Source: G039029935 sp039029935 (GTDB lineage Bacteria; Chloroflexota; Anaerolineae; Caldilineales; Caldilineaceae). From it: a DNA stretch of 17,694 bases. Shown here piece after piece: positions 6,938 through 14,549 of this stretch. Numbering within the stretch: position 1 is the stretch's first letter; each line of letters opens with the position of its first letter. Location: positions 1 to 17,694 of the forward strand of contig JBCCFC010000100.1 in NCBI GenBank assembly GCA_039029935.1, given 5' to 3'. The notes beneath the pieces were generated by a model. The model searched no databases and was not told where the DNA came from. It saw nothing but the letters and a program-made list of their open reading frames with translations. The position numbers and the translations under genes are program-made.

Positions 6938-7750
6938 ATGGACCTTAATCCAATGACCAATATTATTACTTTTCAACACGTCAACAAAACATTTGGCACA
7001 ACGCCCCAAAACCAAACCGTTGCTCTTCAAGATATCAACCTCCACATTGAGCCAGGCGAATTTGTCTCGCTCATTGGGCCGTCGGGATGCGGCAAATCAA
7101 CACTACTACGGCTCGTTGGCGATCTGCTGCAACCAACAGCGGGTGACATCGAAATCAATGGCAAGTCAGCGCAACAGGCGCGTGAAGACCAGGACTATGG
7201 CATGGTCTTCCAAACACCTGTCCTCTTTGACTGGCGACGGATTGCCAAAAATGTGCGTCTACCGATGGAGTTGCGTGGGCTGGATGCGGCTGAACAAAAA
7301 CGCCGCACGGCAGAACTGCTGGCAATGGTCGAGTTGACAGGCTTTGAAAACCACTATCCTTGGCAGTTGTCAGGTGGAATGCAGCAGCGTGTTGCCATTG
7401 CACGGGCGTTGGCGATTCAGCCACAGATTTTGCTGATGGATGAGCCGTTTGGTGCGCTGGATGAGATGACGCGTGAGCGTATGAATTTAGAACTGCACAA
7501 CATCTGGCGACAGACAAACACCACCATTGTATTTGTCACCCATAGCATTGCCGAAGCCGTCTTTATGTCTACAAAAATATTGGTCATGTCCGCACGTCCA
7601 GGGCGTATCATGCATACAGTCAATGTCGATTTGGAGATTCCACGCGGTGAACATACCCGCCATGATACCCGCTTTTTTGAGATTGAAACTGAGGTGCGAG
7701 ATTGGCTACGCAAAGCAGAAAGCAGCGCAACCGAGGAGGCCCCTAGTTGA
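6938..7750 (+). CDS. ABC transporter ATP-binding protein, NitT/TauT type
   Basis: Cytoplasmic ATPase that powers the importer formed with the permease at 7747 and the lipoprotein at 8674. All nucleotide-binding motifs are present: Walker A GPSGCGKST (47-55), Q-loop Gln92, signature LSGGMQQR (144-151), Walker B ILLMDEP (164-170) with catalytic Glu169, and H-loop His202. At 270 residues it matches the SsuB/TauB/nitrate-type branch, which pairs with NMT1/THI5-like binding proteins. The start is uncertain: neither ATG 6938 nor ATG 6953 has a ribosome site, and the leader is short. The stop overlaps the permease start by four bases. Confidence 0.95.
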   Translation: MDLNPMTNIITFQHVNKTFGTTPQNQTVALQDINLHIEPGEFVSLIGPSGCGKSTLLRLVGDLLQPTAGDIEINGKSAQQAREDQDYGMVFQTPVLFDWRRIAKNVRLPMELRGLDAAEQKRRTAELLAMVELTGFENHYPWQLSGGMQQRVAIARALAIQPQILLMDEPFGALDEMTRERMNLELHNIWRQTNTTIVFVTHSIAEAVFMSTKILVMSARPGRIMHTVNVDLEIPRGEHTRHDTRFFEIETEVRDWLRKAESSATEEAPS

Positions 7751-8529
7751 GCAAGCAAGCAATTCAACAAAATATCCCCGCCGTCTTGCTCTTTCTCATC
7801 GTGCTGGTCATCTGGGAAGGAGCCGTGCTGGTCTTTGATATCAAACAGTTTATACTGCCCGCTCCATCAGTGATCTTGGCATCCTTTACCGAAAATTTGG
7901 ACAGGTTAATTCACGTCGGCTGGTTTACCACCAAAGAGGCGTTGGGCGGCTTTGCCATCGGCTGTCTGGCAGGCATACTCGTCGCCTTTGCCACCGCCCG
8001 TTGGACCGCAGCCAGCGAGACACTGATGCCCTTTGCCATCGCCGCCAATTCTGTGCCAATCCTCGCCTTTGCACCCATCGTCAACAACTGGTTTGGTGTG
8101 GACAACCCACTCTCCAAGATGATCATCGTGGCGGTCATCATCTTTTTCCCGATGATGATCAACACGGTACGCGGCTTAACACTGGTCAACCCCACGCAGA
8201 TTGAGTTGATGCGTTCCTATGCTGCCAGTGAATTTGATATTTTGTGGAAGGTGCGTTTTCCCAATTCGCTGCCCTACATGTTCAACGCCTTTAAAGTAGC
8301 AGCAACTCTGAGTATGATTGGGGCCGTCGTCAGCGAATATTTTGGTGGCAACCGCTCTGCCTTGGGCATCTACATCACCCAAGAGGCCGCACAGTTTCGC
8401 TTTGCCAATGCATGGGCGGGGATCATTATTGCCTGTATTGTCGGTGTCACTTTCTATTTGGTGGTCCTGCTGGTGGAGCGATTGAGCATTCCTTGGCATA
8501 GCTCGGTACGGGGCAATGAGATATCGTGA
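7747..8529 (+). CDS. ABC transporter permease, NitT/TauT type
   Basis: Membrane component of the importer, 260 residues with about six helices and a BPD_transp_1 domain. The cytoplasmic EAA loop, which contacts the ATPase, is at about 153-180 (ELMRSYAASEFDILWKVRFP). Translation begins at TTG 7747 inside the sequence TTGA shared with the ATPase stop codon. GGAGG lies seven bases ahead, so the two products are probably translationally coupled. It is one gene of a three-gene importer. Confidence 0.94.
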   Translation: MSKQAIQQNIPAVLLFLIVLVIWEGAVLVFDIKQFILPAPSVILASFTENLDRLIHVGWFTTKEALGGFAIGCLAGILVAFATARWTAASETLMPFAIAANSVPILAFAPIVNNWFGVDNPLSKMIIVAVIIFFPMMINTVRGLTLVNPTQIELMRSYAASEFDILWKVRFPNSLPYMFNAFKVAATLSMIGAVVSEYFGGNRSALGIYITQEAAQFRFANAWAGIIIACIVGVTFYLVVLLVERLSIPWHSSVRGNEIS

Positions 8530-8673
8530 ACGTCCCCACAGGTTTGCGTTGACTATCGGTTCTAATTTATCATAGCATGGTCATAGATTATGTTTAGACC
8601 TCTGCGAGGTATTCCGGTCGATGTCCGAACACCTCCCAGAAGTCATACTTCAATATTAAGGAGCAGAAAACAA
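8530..8673 (+). other. Gap between permease and binding-protein genes
   Basis: This 144-base gap holds a small hairpin ACCTC/GAGGT (8598-8610) and TTGACT (8549-8554) followed by only poor -10 candidates (TAGCAT at 18 bases). A hairpin inside an importer operon often lets the binding protein be made in excess, but that is inference here. A frame open from 8590 continues into the binding protein; I do not use its start because the ribosome site is further on. Confidence 0.3.
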
Positions 8674-9804
8674 ATGAGACAAATCTATAAGGGTTTAATC
8701 AGTTCGTTGCTACTTGTTGCGCTGTTGCTAACAGGTTGTGTCGCCGCGCCAGCCGACGCCCCCAGCAGTGAGGAGGGTGATGCAGGTGCAGACTTGACGC
8801 CTGTTTCCATCCAACTGCAATGGGTGACACAATCACAGTTTGCGGGTTACTATGCTGCGCTGGCGCAAGGCTTTTATGCGGATGAGGGATTGGATGTAAC
8901 CATCCTCGAAGGCGCAGTTGAAATTGTGCCACAACAGGTGGTGGCTGCGGGTGATGCCGAGTTTGGTGTGGCGTGGGTTCCAAAGATGCTGGCGTCACGC
9001 GAACAGGGTGCTGAACTGGTCAACATTGCCCAGATTTTCCAACGCAGTGGTACGTTGCAGGTTGGCTGGGCAGATTCTGGCATCGGCTCAGTTGAAGATT
9101 GGGCAGGCAAACGTGTCGGCACATGGGGCTTTGGCAATGAGTGGGAAGTCTATGCGGCGTTGCGTCAGGCAGGCATTGAGCCAGATGACGCCGCTCAGGT
9201 GACAATTGTGCAACAGCCATTTGACATGTCACTGCTGCTCAACCGTGAAATTGATGTGGCGCAGGCTGAAATCTACAACGAATATGCACAGTTGCTGGAA
9301 GCAACCAACCCAGAAACAGGCGAACTTTATCAGCCAGAAGATTTCACCGTTTTTGACTACAACGATGTTGGTACAGCCATGTTACAGGACCATGTATTTG
9401 TGCAAGAATCATGGCTGGCGGAAGAGGGCAACGAGGATATCGCTGTGCGTTTCCTCCGTGCCACCTTCAAAGGCTGGATTCACTGCCGTGACAACCCAGA
9501 TGATTGTGTGACCACTGTCCTGGACAATGGTCCAACACTGGGTGAGAGCCACATGCAATGGCAAATGAACGAAATCAACGCACTCATCTGGCCCTCTCCT
9601 CTGGGTATTGGTGTGATGGATGATGCACTCTATCAGCAGACCGTTGATATCAGCGTTGACTTTGGTGTCCTGAGTGCTGCACCTGATGAAGGTGCTATGC
9701 GCACAGACCTAGCACAACAGGCACTCGAAGGCTTGGGTGACATGGACACCACTGGCGAGGGCTTTGAGCGTATCGAAGTTGAACTGCGAGCAGGTGGTGA
9801 ATAG
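8674..9804 (+). CDS. ABC transporter substrate-binding lipoprotein, NMT1/THI5-like
   Basis: Extracytoplasmic binding component of the importer. AAGGAG lies ten bases before the ATG at 8674, giving 376 residues. The signal peptide ends in the lipobox LLTGC, with the lipidated Cys at 22, then a Ser/Glu/Asp-rich linker. VSIQLQWVTQSQFAGYYAAL (44-63) and the following GFYADEGLDV form the conserved start of the NMT1/THI5-like fold, as in ThiY, which binds a formylaminopyrimidine. Known ligands of this fold include pyrimidines, riboflavin, sulfonates and aromatic acids, so the ligand here is not defined. Its neighbours (molybdenum hydroxylase, cyclase-type hydrolase) would suit a nitrogen heterocycle, an inference only. 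Confidence 0.92.
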   Translation: MRQIYKGLISSLLLVALLLTGCVAAPADAPSSEEGDAGADLTPVSIQLQWVTQSQFAGYYAALAQGFYADEGLDVTILEGAVEIVPQQVVAAGDAEFGVAWVPKMLASREQGAELVNIAQIFQRSGTLQVGWADSGIGSVEDWAGKRVGTWGFGNEWEVYAALRQAGIEPDDAAQVTIVQQPFDMSLLLNREIDVAQAEIYNEYAQLLEATNPETGELYQPEDFTVFDYNDVGTAMLQDHVFVQESWLAEEGNEDIAVRFLRATFKGWIHCRDNPDDCVTTVLDNGPTLGESHMQWQMNEINALIWPSPLGIGVMDDALYQQTVDISVDFGVLSAAPDEGAMRTDLAQQALEGLGDMDTTGEGFERIEVELRAGGE

Positions 9805-9813
9805 TAGCCGGTA

Positions 9814-9871
9814 GGTCGGTATTCGGTGGGTCGGTATTCGGTGACAGATTACTGACCCACTGATTCACCGA
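9814..9871. repeat. 15-nt tandem repeat and hairpin between genes
   Basis: GGTCGGTATTCGGTG occurs twice in tandem (9814-9828, 9829-9843). GTGGGTC (9826-9832) pairs with GACCCAC (9854-9860), and TCGGT (9816-9820) with ACCGA (9867-9871), so the RNA could fold into a bulged stem. No T run follows. It may reduce read-through from the importer operon into the reductase gene. Confidence 0.5.
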
Positions 9872-9895
9872 TTACATTTATACGAGGAATACTAT

Positions 9896-10750
9896 ATGAT
9901 TTTAGTCACAGGTGCTGGTGGGAAGACTGGTCAAGCGGTTGTTGATGCGCTTGTGGCAAAGGGTGCAAATGTGCGCGCATGGCTCAGGCGTGACATGCCC
10001 ACAAACAATGCAACTGAGACACTGGTTGGTGATATGACCAGCCAATCTGACTGGACCCAAGCAATGGTCGGCATCCACAAGGTCTATCACATCTGCCCCA
10101 ACATGCACCCCGACGAGATCAACATCGGCCAGCTTGCCCTCCAAGCGGGGCAAGAAGCCAACATCAGCCACTTTGTCTACCACTCAGTTTTACATCCACA
10201 AACGCAGAAAATGCCGCATCACTGGAACAAGCTCCGTGTTGAAGAAATGCTCTTTGAGAGCGGACTGTCTTTTACTATCCTACAGCCAACGGCCTATATA
10301 CAAAATATTCTGCCACAATGGAAGACAATTCAGGAAACAGGGTTGTTTACCATGCCCTACCCCGTTACCACAAAAATCTGTCTTGTCGATTTGGCCGATG
10401 TCGCAGAAGTTGCGGCCAAGGTGTTGATGGAAGCCGGGCATGAGGGAGCTACCTATGAGCTTGTGGGGACAGCCGCACTCAGTCAGGTTGCGGTGGCAGA
10501 TGTATTGTCGCAGCTTATCGGACGTACCGTGACAGCGCATGAAACACCACTGGAAGAGTGGCAACAGAATGCCAGAAAAGCGGGTCTGTCTGACTATACG
10601 ATTGAGACGCTTTCCGCAATGTTTCGTTATTATGCAGATTATGGGCTGATTGGCAACGCCAATTGTCTGCGTTATTTATTGAGCAGAGAGCCAAATACCT
10701 TGCAACCGTGCTTTGATAAACAGATACTCGTAGAGTCTGGGAATGGATAG
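9896..10750 (+). CDS. NmrA-like NAD(P)-binding reductase/regulator
   Basis: Soluble 284-residue atypical short-chain dehydrogenase fold. The dinucleotide-binding loop GAGGKTG (6-12) follows the first strand ILVT, and HHWNKLRVEEML (108-119) occupies the place of the usual YxxxK catalytic pair, as in NmrA/HSCARG and QOR2-like proteins. It may be a quinone or small-molecule reductase or a redox-sensing protein without catalysis; sequence alone does not settle this. GAGGA precedes the ATG by about eight bases. It is 91 bases after the binding-protein gene on the same strand and could be co-transcribed. Confidence 0.85.
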   Translation: MILVTGAGGKTGQAVVDALVAKGANVRAWLRRDMPTNNATETLVGDMTSQSDWTQAMVGIHKVYHICPNMHPDEINIGQLALQAGQEANISHFVYHSVLHPQTQKMPHHWNKLRVEEMLFESGLSFTILQPTAYIQNILPQWKTIQETGLFTMPYPVTTKICLVDLADVAEVAAKVLMEAGHEGATYELVGTAALSQVAVADVLSQLIGRTVTAHETPLEEWQQNARKAGLSDYTIETLSAMFRYYADYGLIGNANCLRYLLSREPNTLQPCFDKQILVESGNG

Positions 10751-10793
10751 TTTTCTCAAATCACAGATTGAAAAAGAGGCCATCTATGTCTGA

Positions 10794-11240
10794 TTAATCA
10801 TCCTCAGTAGAACTGTTACCATTCTCAAACAAATCCAAATCGTGCTTGAGCTTGGCTCGTAGTTCTTCTTCGCTAGGCAGGTGTAGCTGGTATCGACTCG
10901 CAAAAATTTGCTGATTCTTCTCACCCAACACATACCGCACCATCGCCTCATTTTTATCTGTACACAAAATGAGTCCAATCGTGGGATTGTCCTTTTCATC
11001 TACAACTTCTCGATCATAATAGTTGACATACAAGTGCATCTGCCCCAAATCAGCATGACTTAGTTTGGCGACTTTTAGGTCAATTACGACATAACATTTG
11101 AGCTTGACGTGATAAAAAACCAAATCTGGAAAAAATTCATCACCCTCCAATACAAGACGCATTTGCTGTCCAACAAAGGCAAGCCCATACTCTAGCCCAA
11201 GTATAAAATTCCGTATTTGTGTTAAATGTTCATCATTCAT
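10794..11240 (-). CDS. Truncated YhcG-type PDDEXK nuclease domain (DUF1016 C-terminal half)
   Basis: A 148-residue protein that matches only the C-terminal nuclease half of the YhcG/DUF1016 family. PDLVFYHVKLKCYVVIDLKV (about 38-57) carries the PD and D-x-K parts of the PDDEXK core, and HADLGQMHLYVNYYDREV (about 62-79) is the most recognisable family block. Full-length members are about 340-380 residues with an N-terminal DNA-binding/oligomer domain, absent here. Just upstream of the ATG I see no remnant of that half and no clear ribosome site. It is the only minus-strand gene between 6938 and 16958. It may be a decayed relic or a stand-alone nuclease domain. Confidence 0.75.
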   Translation of the reverse strand: MNDEHLTQIRNFILGLEYGLAFVGQQMRLVLEGDEFFPDLVFYHVKLKCYVVIDLKVAKLSHADLGQMHLYVNYYDREVVDEKDNPTIGLILCTDKNEAMVRYVLGEKNQQIFASRYQLHLPSEEELRAKLKHDLDLFENGNSSTEDD

Positions 11241-11377
11241 TGCGCATCTCTTATTGCTATCTACATATCACAGAAATAGTTGTGACAATGCCTATAAAGC
11301 ATGTTAAAATGATCGTATAGTGAATGGCGTGATTTGTCAATTACATGTTTTATAACAAATCTACAAGGAATGAAATC

Positions 11378-13048
11378 ATGAATAGAAGTGATGTAATCAA
11401 TCTTTTAAACACTGCCCAATGGTATGACCTCACGCAGGGGTGTAGCATTTTTACCCCCCCTTGGCCTGGTGAAAAAGCACTCGAAATCCACTTTTTCAAG
11501 CGGCTCACAGGCGCGTTGGGTGGTGGACAGGGAGCCAACGGCCAACTCATCGAGTGGAGCAATACAGTCGGCACACATCTCGTCGGTGAACGCGCCTTTC
11601 ACTCTGGCGCACGAGCCATCGCCGACATTCAACTGACGGACCTCTGTGGTCCCGGTGTTGTGGTCGACATTTCCGATGCGGTGTCGGACTACAGCCTATA
11701 CACACCGGAGATGATTACTGAACGTGCCGATGTGCGTGACGGTGACATTCTTATCATCAATACCGGCTATAACAAGCATGGCTGGGATCAGCCCGATGTC
11801 TACAATGAAAATGCACAGGGCGGCATCGAGAATAAAGAGTTCAAATATCTTGTACGTCATCCCGGTCCATCACCAGAGTTTTTCCAATGGGCCATTGACA
11901 TGAAACTCAAGCTCATTGGTGTCGATTGCGGCTGTGCCGAACATCCAATGAACACAAATCTACGCTACATGCATGGCCGCGAGTTTGACAAGGCCGAGGC
12001 CAAGCTCAAAGAGACACATGGCGTTTCGTGGGATGAACTCTTCCCGCCCGAAGAGTACTATGAACTGACCCACATTACCATGCCCAAAGCGCAGTTGCTA
12101 CTGGCCGAGTCGATTGGTGGACAGATCAACGAACTCAACAACCAACGCGCATGGATCATGATTCAACCAATTCCATTCATGGAAGTCGAATCCGCATGGT
12201 GTCGGGCGGTGGCATTGCAAGCACCAGATGGTATGAACGAGGATGAATTCATGACAGGCATGGCATCAGCCGCCATGCTCGACATGACACTGCCCTTTAG
12301 CGTGCAAACACCCCAATGGGCAAACTATGAGCCGCTGACTGTCACCTATCACAAACGTGTGCAAGGACAGAATTATGGTATGGGGCGCAACGGCTCCATC
12401 TGCCGCGCCAGCTTCCACCTCGCTTCACACATGGACGGTGAAATTCACTTCTGGTCAGCGGGTCGCACCATCGGTCAAATGCCACTTGATTATTGGCATG
12501 GTCCCGGTGTCGTTGTCGATATTTCGGATGTCGTCAGCAACTCTAGTGTCTACACACCGGAGATGCTCGAAGCCAAGGCCGACATCCAAAAAGGCGACAT
12601 TCTCATCATCAACACAGGCTGGCATAAGTTTGGCTGGAATAGCCCCGACAGCGATGAATTCCGCTACATGATCAAGCATCCTGGTCCATCACCGGACTTT
12701 GCCGATTGGTGTATTGAAAAGGAAATCAAGTGGCTGGGCATCGACTGTGTGGCGATGGAACACCCCATGAACACGATTCAACGTGACTGGCATCCCAAGA
12801 CCTTTGCCGAAGCCAATGAAAAGCTGAAAGCACAGTATGATGGCAAAGATTGGGATGAGGTCTATCCGCTCGACACCTATTATCAGGACATGCACCTCAA
12901 CCTCTTCCCCAAGAGCATTGTCCACGCTGAAAACTTGGGTGGGCAGATTGCCGAGACCGAGAGTGGGCGGTACTATATTGCGGCGTTTGTGCAGAAGGGG
13001 ATGGAGACGGCGTCGATGTGGGGTCGGTTTGTCGCGTTTAAAGAGTAG
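11378..13048 (+). CDS. Two-domain cyclase-family (PF04199-type) metal hydrolase
   Basis: A 556-residue fusion of two copies of the cyclase fold used by kynurenine formamidase and isatin hydrolase, metal enzymes that open cyclic or acyl amides; usual members are 210-300 residues. Domain 1 spans about 12-285 and domain 2 about 303-556. Both carry GPGVVVDISD, GDILIINTG, HPGPSP and EHPMNT blocks in the same order. The metal motif HxGTHxDxPxH is present in domain 2 as HLASHMDGEIH (347-357), with all His and Asp ligands. In domain 1 it reads TVGTHLVGERA (63-73), losing the first His, the Asp and the last His. Domain 2 is probably the active one. The ATG at 11378 has AAGGA eight bases ahead; an ATG at 11345 has none. 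The substrate is unknown. Confidence 0.9.
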   Translation: MNRSDVINLLNTAQWYDLTQGCSIFTPPWPGEKALEIHFFKRLTGALGGGQGANGQLIEWSNTVGTHLVGERAFHSGARAIADIQLTDLCGPGVVVDISDAVSDYSLYTPEMITERADVRDGDILIINTGYNKHGWDQPDVYNENAQGGIENKEFKYLVRHPGPSPEFFQWAIDMKLKLIGVDCGCAEHPMNTNLRYMHGREFDKAEAKLKETHGVSWDELFPPEEYYELTHITMPKAQLLLAESIGGQINELNNQRAWIMIQPIPFMEVESAWCRAVALQAPDGMNEDEFMTGMASAAMLDMTLPFSVQTPQWANYEPLTVTYHKRVQGQNYGMGRNGSICRASFHLASHMDGEIHFWSAGRTIGQMPLDYWHGPGVVVDISDVVSNSSVYTPEMLEAKADIQKGDILIINTGWHKFGWNSPDSDEFRYMIKHPGPSPDFADWCIEKEIKWLGIDCVAMEHPMNTIQRDWHPKTFAEANEKLKAQYDGKDWDEVYPLDTYYQDMHLNLFPKSIVHAENLGGQIAETESGRYYIAAFVQKGMETASMWGRFVAFKE

Positions 13049-13058
13049 ATTTTCTTAT

Positions 13059-13097
13059 ATGGCTTGAGATTGATCGATGTCACCAATCTCAAGCCAT
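13059..13097 (+). terminator. 14-bp perfect hairpin after the cyclase gene
   Basis: ATGGCTTGAGATTG (13059-13072) and its exact complement (13084-13097) flank an 11-base loop, beginning ten bases after the cyclase stop. No T run follows on the plus strand, so it is a 3'-end-stabilising or weak termination hairpin rather than a textbook terminator. Confidence 0.5.
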
Positions 13098-13281
13098 GCT
13101 GGGAGATGGATCTGTATGGGGTTCCAAGCAACCCAATGAGGTCAAATCAGATTTGCTCGAATTGGTTTTGCGAACTGGATACGAAACGGTATACTTTTAT
13201 CAAACACAACTCTATCAATCGTTGAAAGATTGGGAAATGAACAATCATCCCTATCAGATTTTTAACCAAGAAGGAGGTTGA
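13096..13281 (+). CDS. Unrecognised 61-residue frame, possible remnant
   Basis: The frame starts at an ATG inside the hairpin arm, has no ribosome site, and ends in the Shine-Dalgarno region of the Uma2 gene (stop at 13279-13281). The product (SDLLELVLRTGYETVYFYQT in its centre) has a natural-looking composition with aromatic and acidic residues, but I recognise no family. A promoter-like pair inside it (13168-13195) suggests the segment also serves as the Uma2 upstream region. It may be the tail of a lost gene or not coding at all. Confidence 0.25.
   Translation: MLGDGSVWGSKQPNEVKSDLLELVLRTGYETVYFYQTQLYQSLKDWEMNNHPYQIFNQEGG
13168..13195 (+). promoter_or_regulatory. Possible promoter of the Uma2 gene
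   Basis: TTGCGA (13168-13173) and TATACT (13190-13195) are 16 bases apart. Transcription would start near 13202 and give a leader of about 80 bases to the Uma2 ATG at 13284. Confidence 0.4.
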
Positions 13282-13283
13282 GT

Positions 13284-14375
13284 ATGCAATCGACCAAAAC
13301 GATTTATCGAGAAACAGAAGAAAAAAACATTGAAAATGAATCCCCAATAAACGATAGTTATTCCACAAATGGTTTTTTTCATGTGAGTTCGACCAATGGT
13401 GTATCTCCTAAAAGCAATAACGGGACGGATGTTGCCACCTTGGTCCAAAGAGCAGACTTGGGTGGATTCTCACTGGATGGATACCGAGTCTCGCTGGAAG
13501 ATTACTGGACCCATGTTTATGATCAAACCGAACGCTTCTATGAATGGAACAACGGCATTTTAGAGGAGAAGCCGCCCATGACCGACTTTGTGAAATATTT
13601 GATGTATTTATGGTTTTTAGATATTCTGCGTGATTTTTTGTATGCCCATCCAATGGCACGGTTCATTGGTCCAGACATGAATTTTGGATTCCAGACGCCA
13701 AATCGCTATCTTTTACGCGCACCAGACATCGGTGTCGTTCTCAACACAAATCCTGTACCACTGGGTGATCGAGATAAATCCTATCAGGGTATTTTTGACA
13801 TGTGTATTGAATCTGTATCAGACTCAAATCGCAACCAAGTGCTACGCGACACAGTGCATAAGCGCAGAGAATATGCCCAAGCAGGTGTGCATGAATATTT
13901 TGTGTTAGATGAAAATCCGCGTAGTCGTTCCAACGAAACAGCCTTTTATCGGCTCAACGCAAACGGTATTTATGTCCCCATTCAGCCAGTCAATGGTGCC
14001 ATTTACTCATCCGTTTTGACTGGTTTCGGATTACGTCCTGAACATCTCTATGAACGACCTGAGCCAGTGGAGTTAATTGATGATCCTGTCTATCAGGGGT
14101 TTATCTCGCCACATGTACGTGCTGAACGATTACGCACACAGTGGGAGCGACAACGCGCTGACAGTGAGCAACAACGCGCTGATAGTGAGCAACAACGCGC
14201 TCAACAAGCTGAACGACGAGTTGCAGAGCTAGAGCAAGCAGGACGACGAGTTGTAGAGTTAGAGCAAGCATTAGCTGAAGAACGCGCATCTCGGACAGAA
14301 GCACAAGCATTAATCAGTCGATTACGTTCATACTTGTCGTCCCTTGGGTTGAATTTACCACGTAGTTTGCGTTAA
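13284..14375 (+). CDS. Uma2-family PDDEXK endonuclease with C-terminal coiled coil
   Basis: A 363-residue protein of the Uma2 (DUF820) family, restriction-like nuclease folds common in cyanobacteria and Chloroflexota whose biological role is unsettled. ATG 13284 is preceded at six bases by a perfect AAGGAGG; a TTG two codons earlier overlaps that site and is rejected. The nuclease core lies at about 65-255: YEWNNGILEEKPP (86-98), APDIGVVL with Asp148, CIESVSD with Glu176, HKRREYAQAGVHEYFVLD (192-209) with Lys193. The first 50 residues are polar and disordered-looking. Residues about 280-347 form a charged Glu/Arg/Gln coiled coil built from DNA repeats, then a conserved-looking end LRSYLSSLGLNLPRSLR. 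A broken paralogue follows at once. Confidence 0.88.
   Translation: MQSTKTIYRETEEKNIENESPINDSYSTNGFFHVSSTNGVSPKSNNGTDVATLVQRADLGGFSLDGYRVSLEDYWTHVYDQTERFYEWNNGILEEKPPMTDFVKYLMYLWFLDILRDFLYAHPMARFIGPDMNFGFQTPNRYLLRAPDIGVVLNTNPVPLGDRDKSYQGIFDMCIESVSDSNRNQVLRDTVHKRREYAQAGVHEYFVLDENPRSRSNETAFYRLNANGIYVPIQPVNGAIYSSVLTGFGLRPEHLYERPEPVELIDDPVYQGFISPHVRAERLRTQWERQRADSEQQRADSEQQRAQQAERRVAELEQAGRRVVELEQALAEERASRTEAQALISRLRSYLSSLGLNLPRSLR
14151..14201 (+). repeat. 21-nt tandem repeat in the Uma2 coiled coil
   Basis: Two full units of 21 bases (14151-14171, 14172-14192; start CAACGCGCTGA, one base differs) and nine bases of a third (14193-14201). The unit is seven codons, one heptad, encoding QRADSEQ. 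Confidence 0.9.
14211..14270 (+). repeat. 30-nt tandem repeat in the Uma2 coiled coil
   Basis: Units 14211-14240 and 14241-14270 differ at only three positions and encode ERRVAELEQA and GRRVVELEQA. They extend the coiled coil that starts at the 21-nt repeat. Confidence 0.9.
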
Positions 14376-14397
14376 TAAGTTCGGTTTTTAAGTAACA

Positions 14398-14531
14398 GGG
14401 AGGTTGAGCATGCAAACGACTGATACAATTGTACCAGAGCAGACAGAAATGCGGTCGAGCCAGATACAATCACTCAATTACGTTCATATCTCGCATCAAT
14501 CGGGCTGAATTTACCACGCAGCCTGCGCTAA
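14398..14531 (+). pseudogene. Collapsed Uma2 paralogue: 5' and 3' ends joined, core deleted
   Basis: GGGAGGTTGAGCATGCAAAC (14398-14417) matches the ribosome site and first codons of the Uma2 gene at 13274-13293, and the peptide from 14410 begins MQTTDTIVPEQTE against MQSTKTIYRETEE. About 50 bases later, in another frame, the sequence encodes TITQLRSYLASIGLNLPRSLR up to TAA 14529-14531, matching the last 20 or so residues of the intact protein. Roughly 1 kb of core is missing and the two ends are out of frame: reading from the ATG ends at a TGA within the 3' part. This is a relic of a tandem duplication that lost its middle, not a small gene. Confidence 0.85.
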
Positions 14532-14549
14532 CAGAAAGGGACGAGACAC

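Noticed and set aside
8590..8673. N-terminal extension of the binding protein from ATG 8590
   Set aside because: The extension (MFRPLRGIPVDVRTPP...) would bury the signal peptide, and AAGGAG precedes ATG 8674.
14151..14270. CRISPR-like short repeats
   Set aside because: The units are directly adjacent with no spacers, are in frame and encode coiled-coil heptads.
14410..14508. Short gene starting at ATG 14410
   Set aside because: The frame ends in the 3' remnant at a stop that is out of register with the Uma2 tail; it is the broken paralogue described above.
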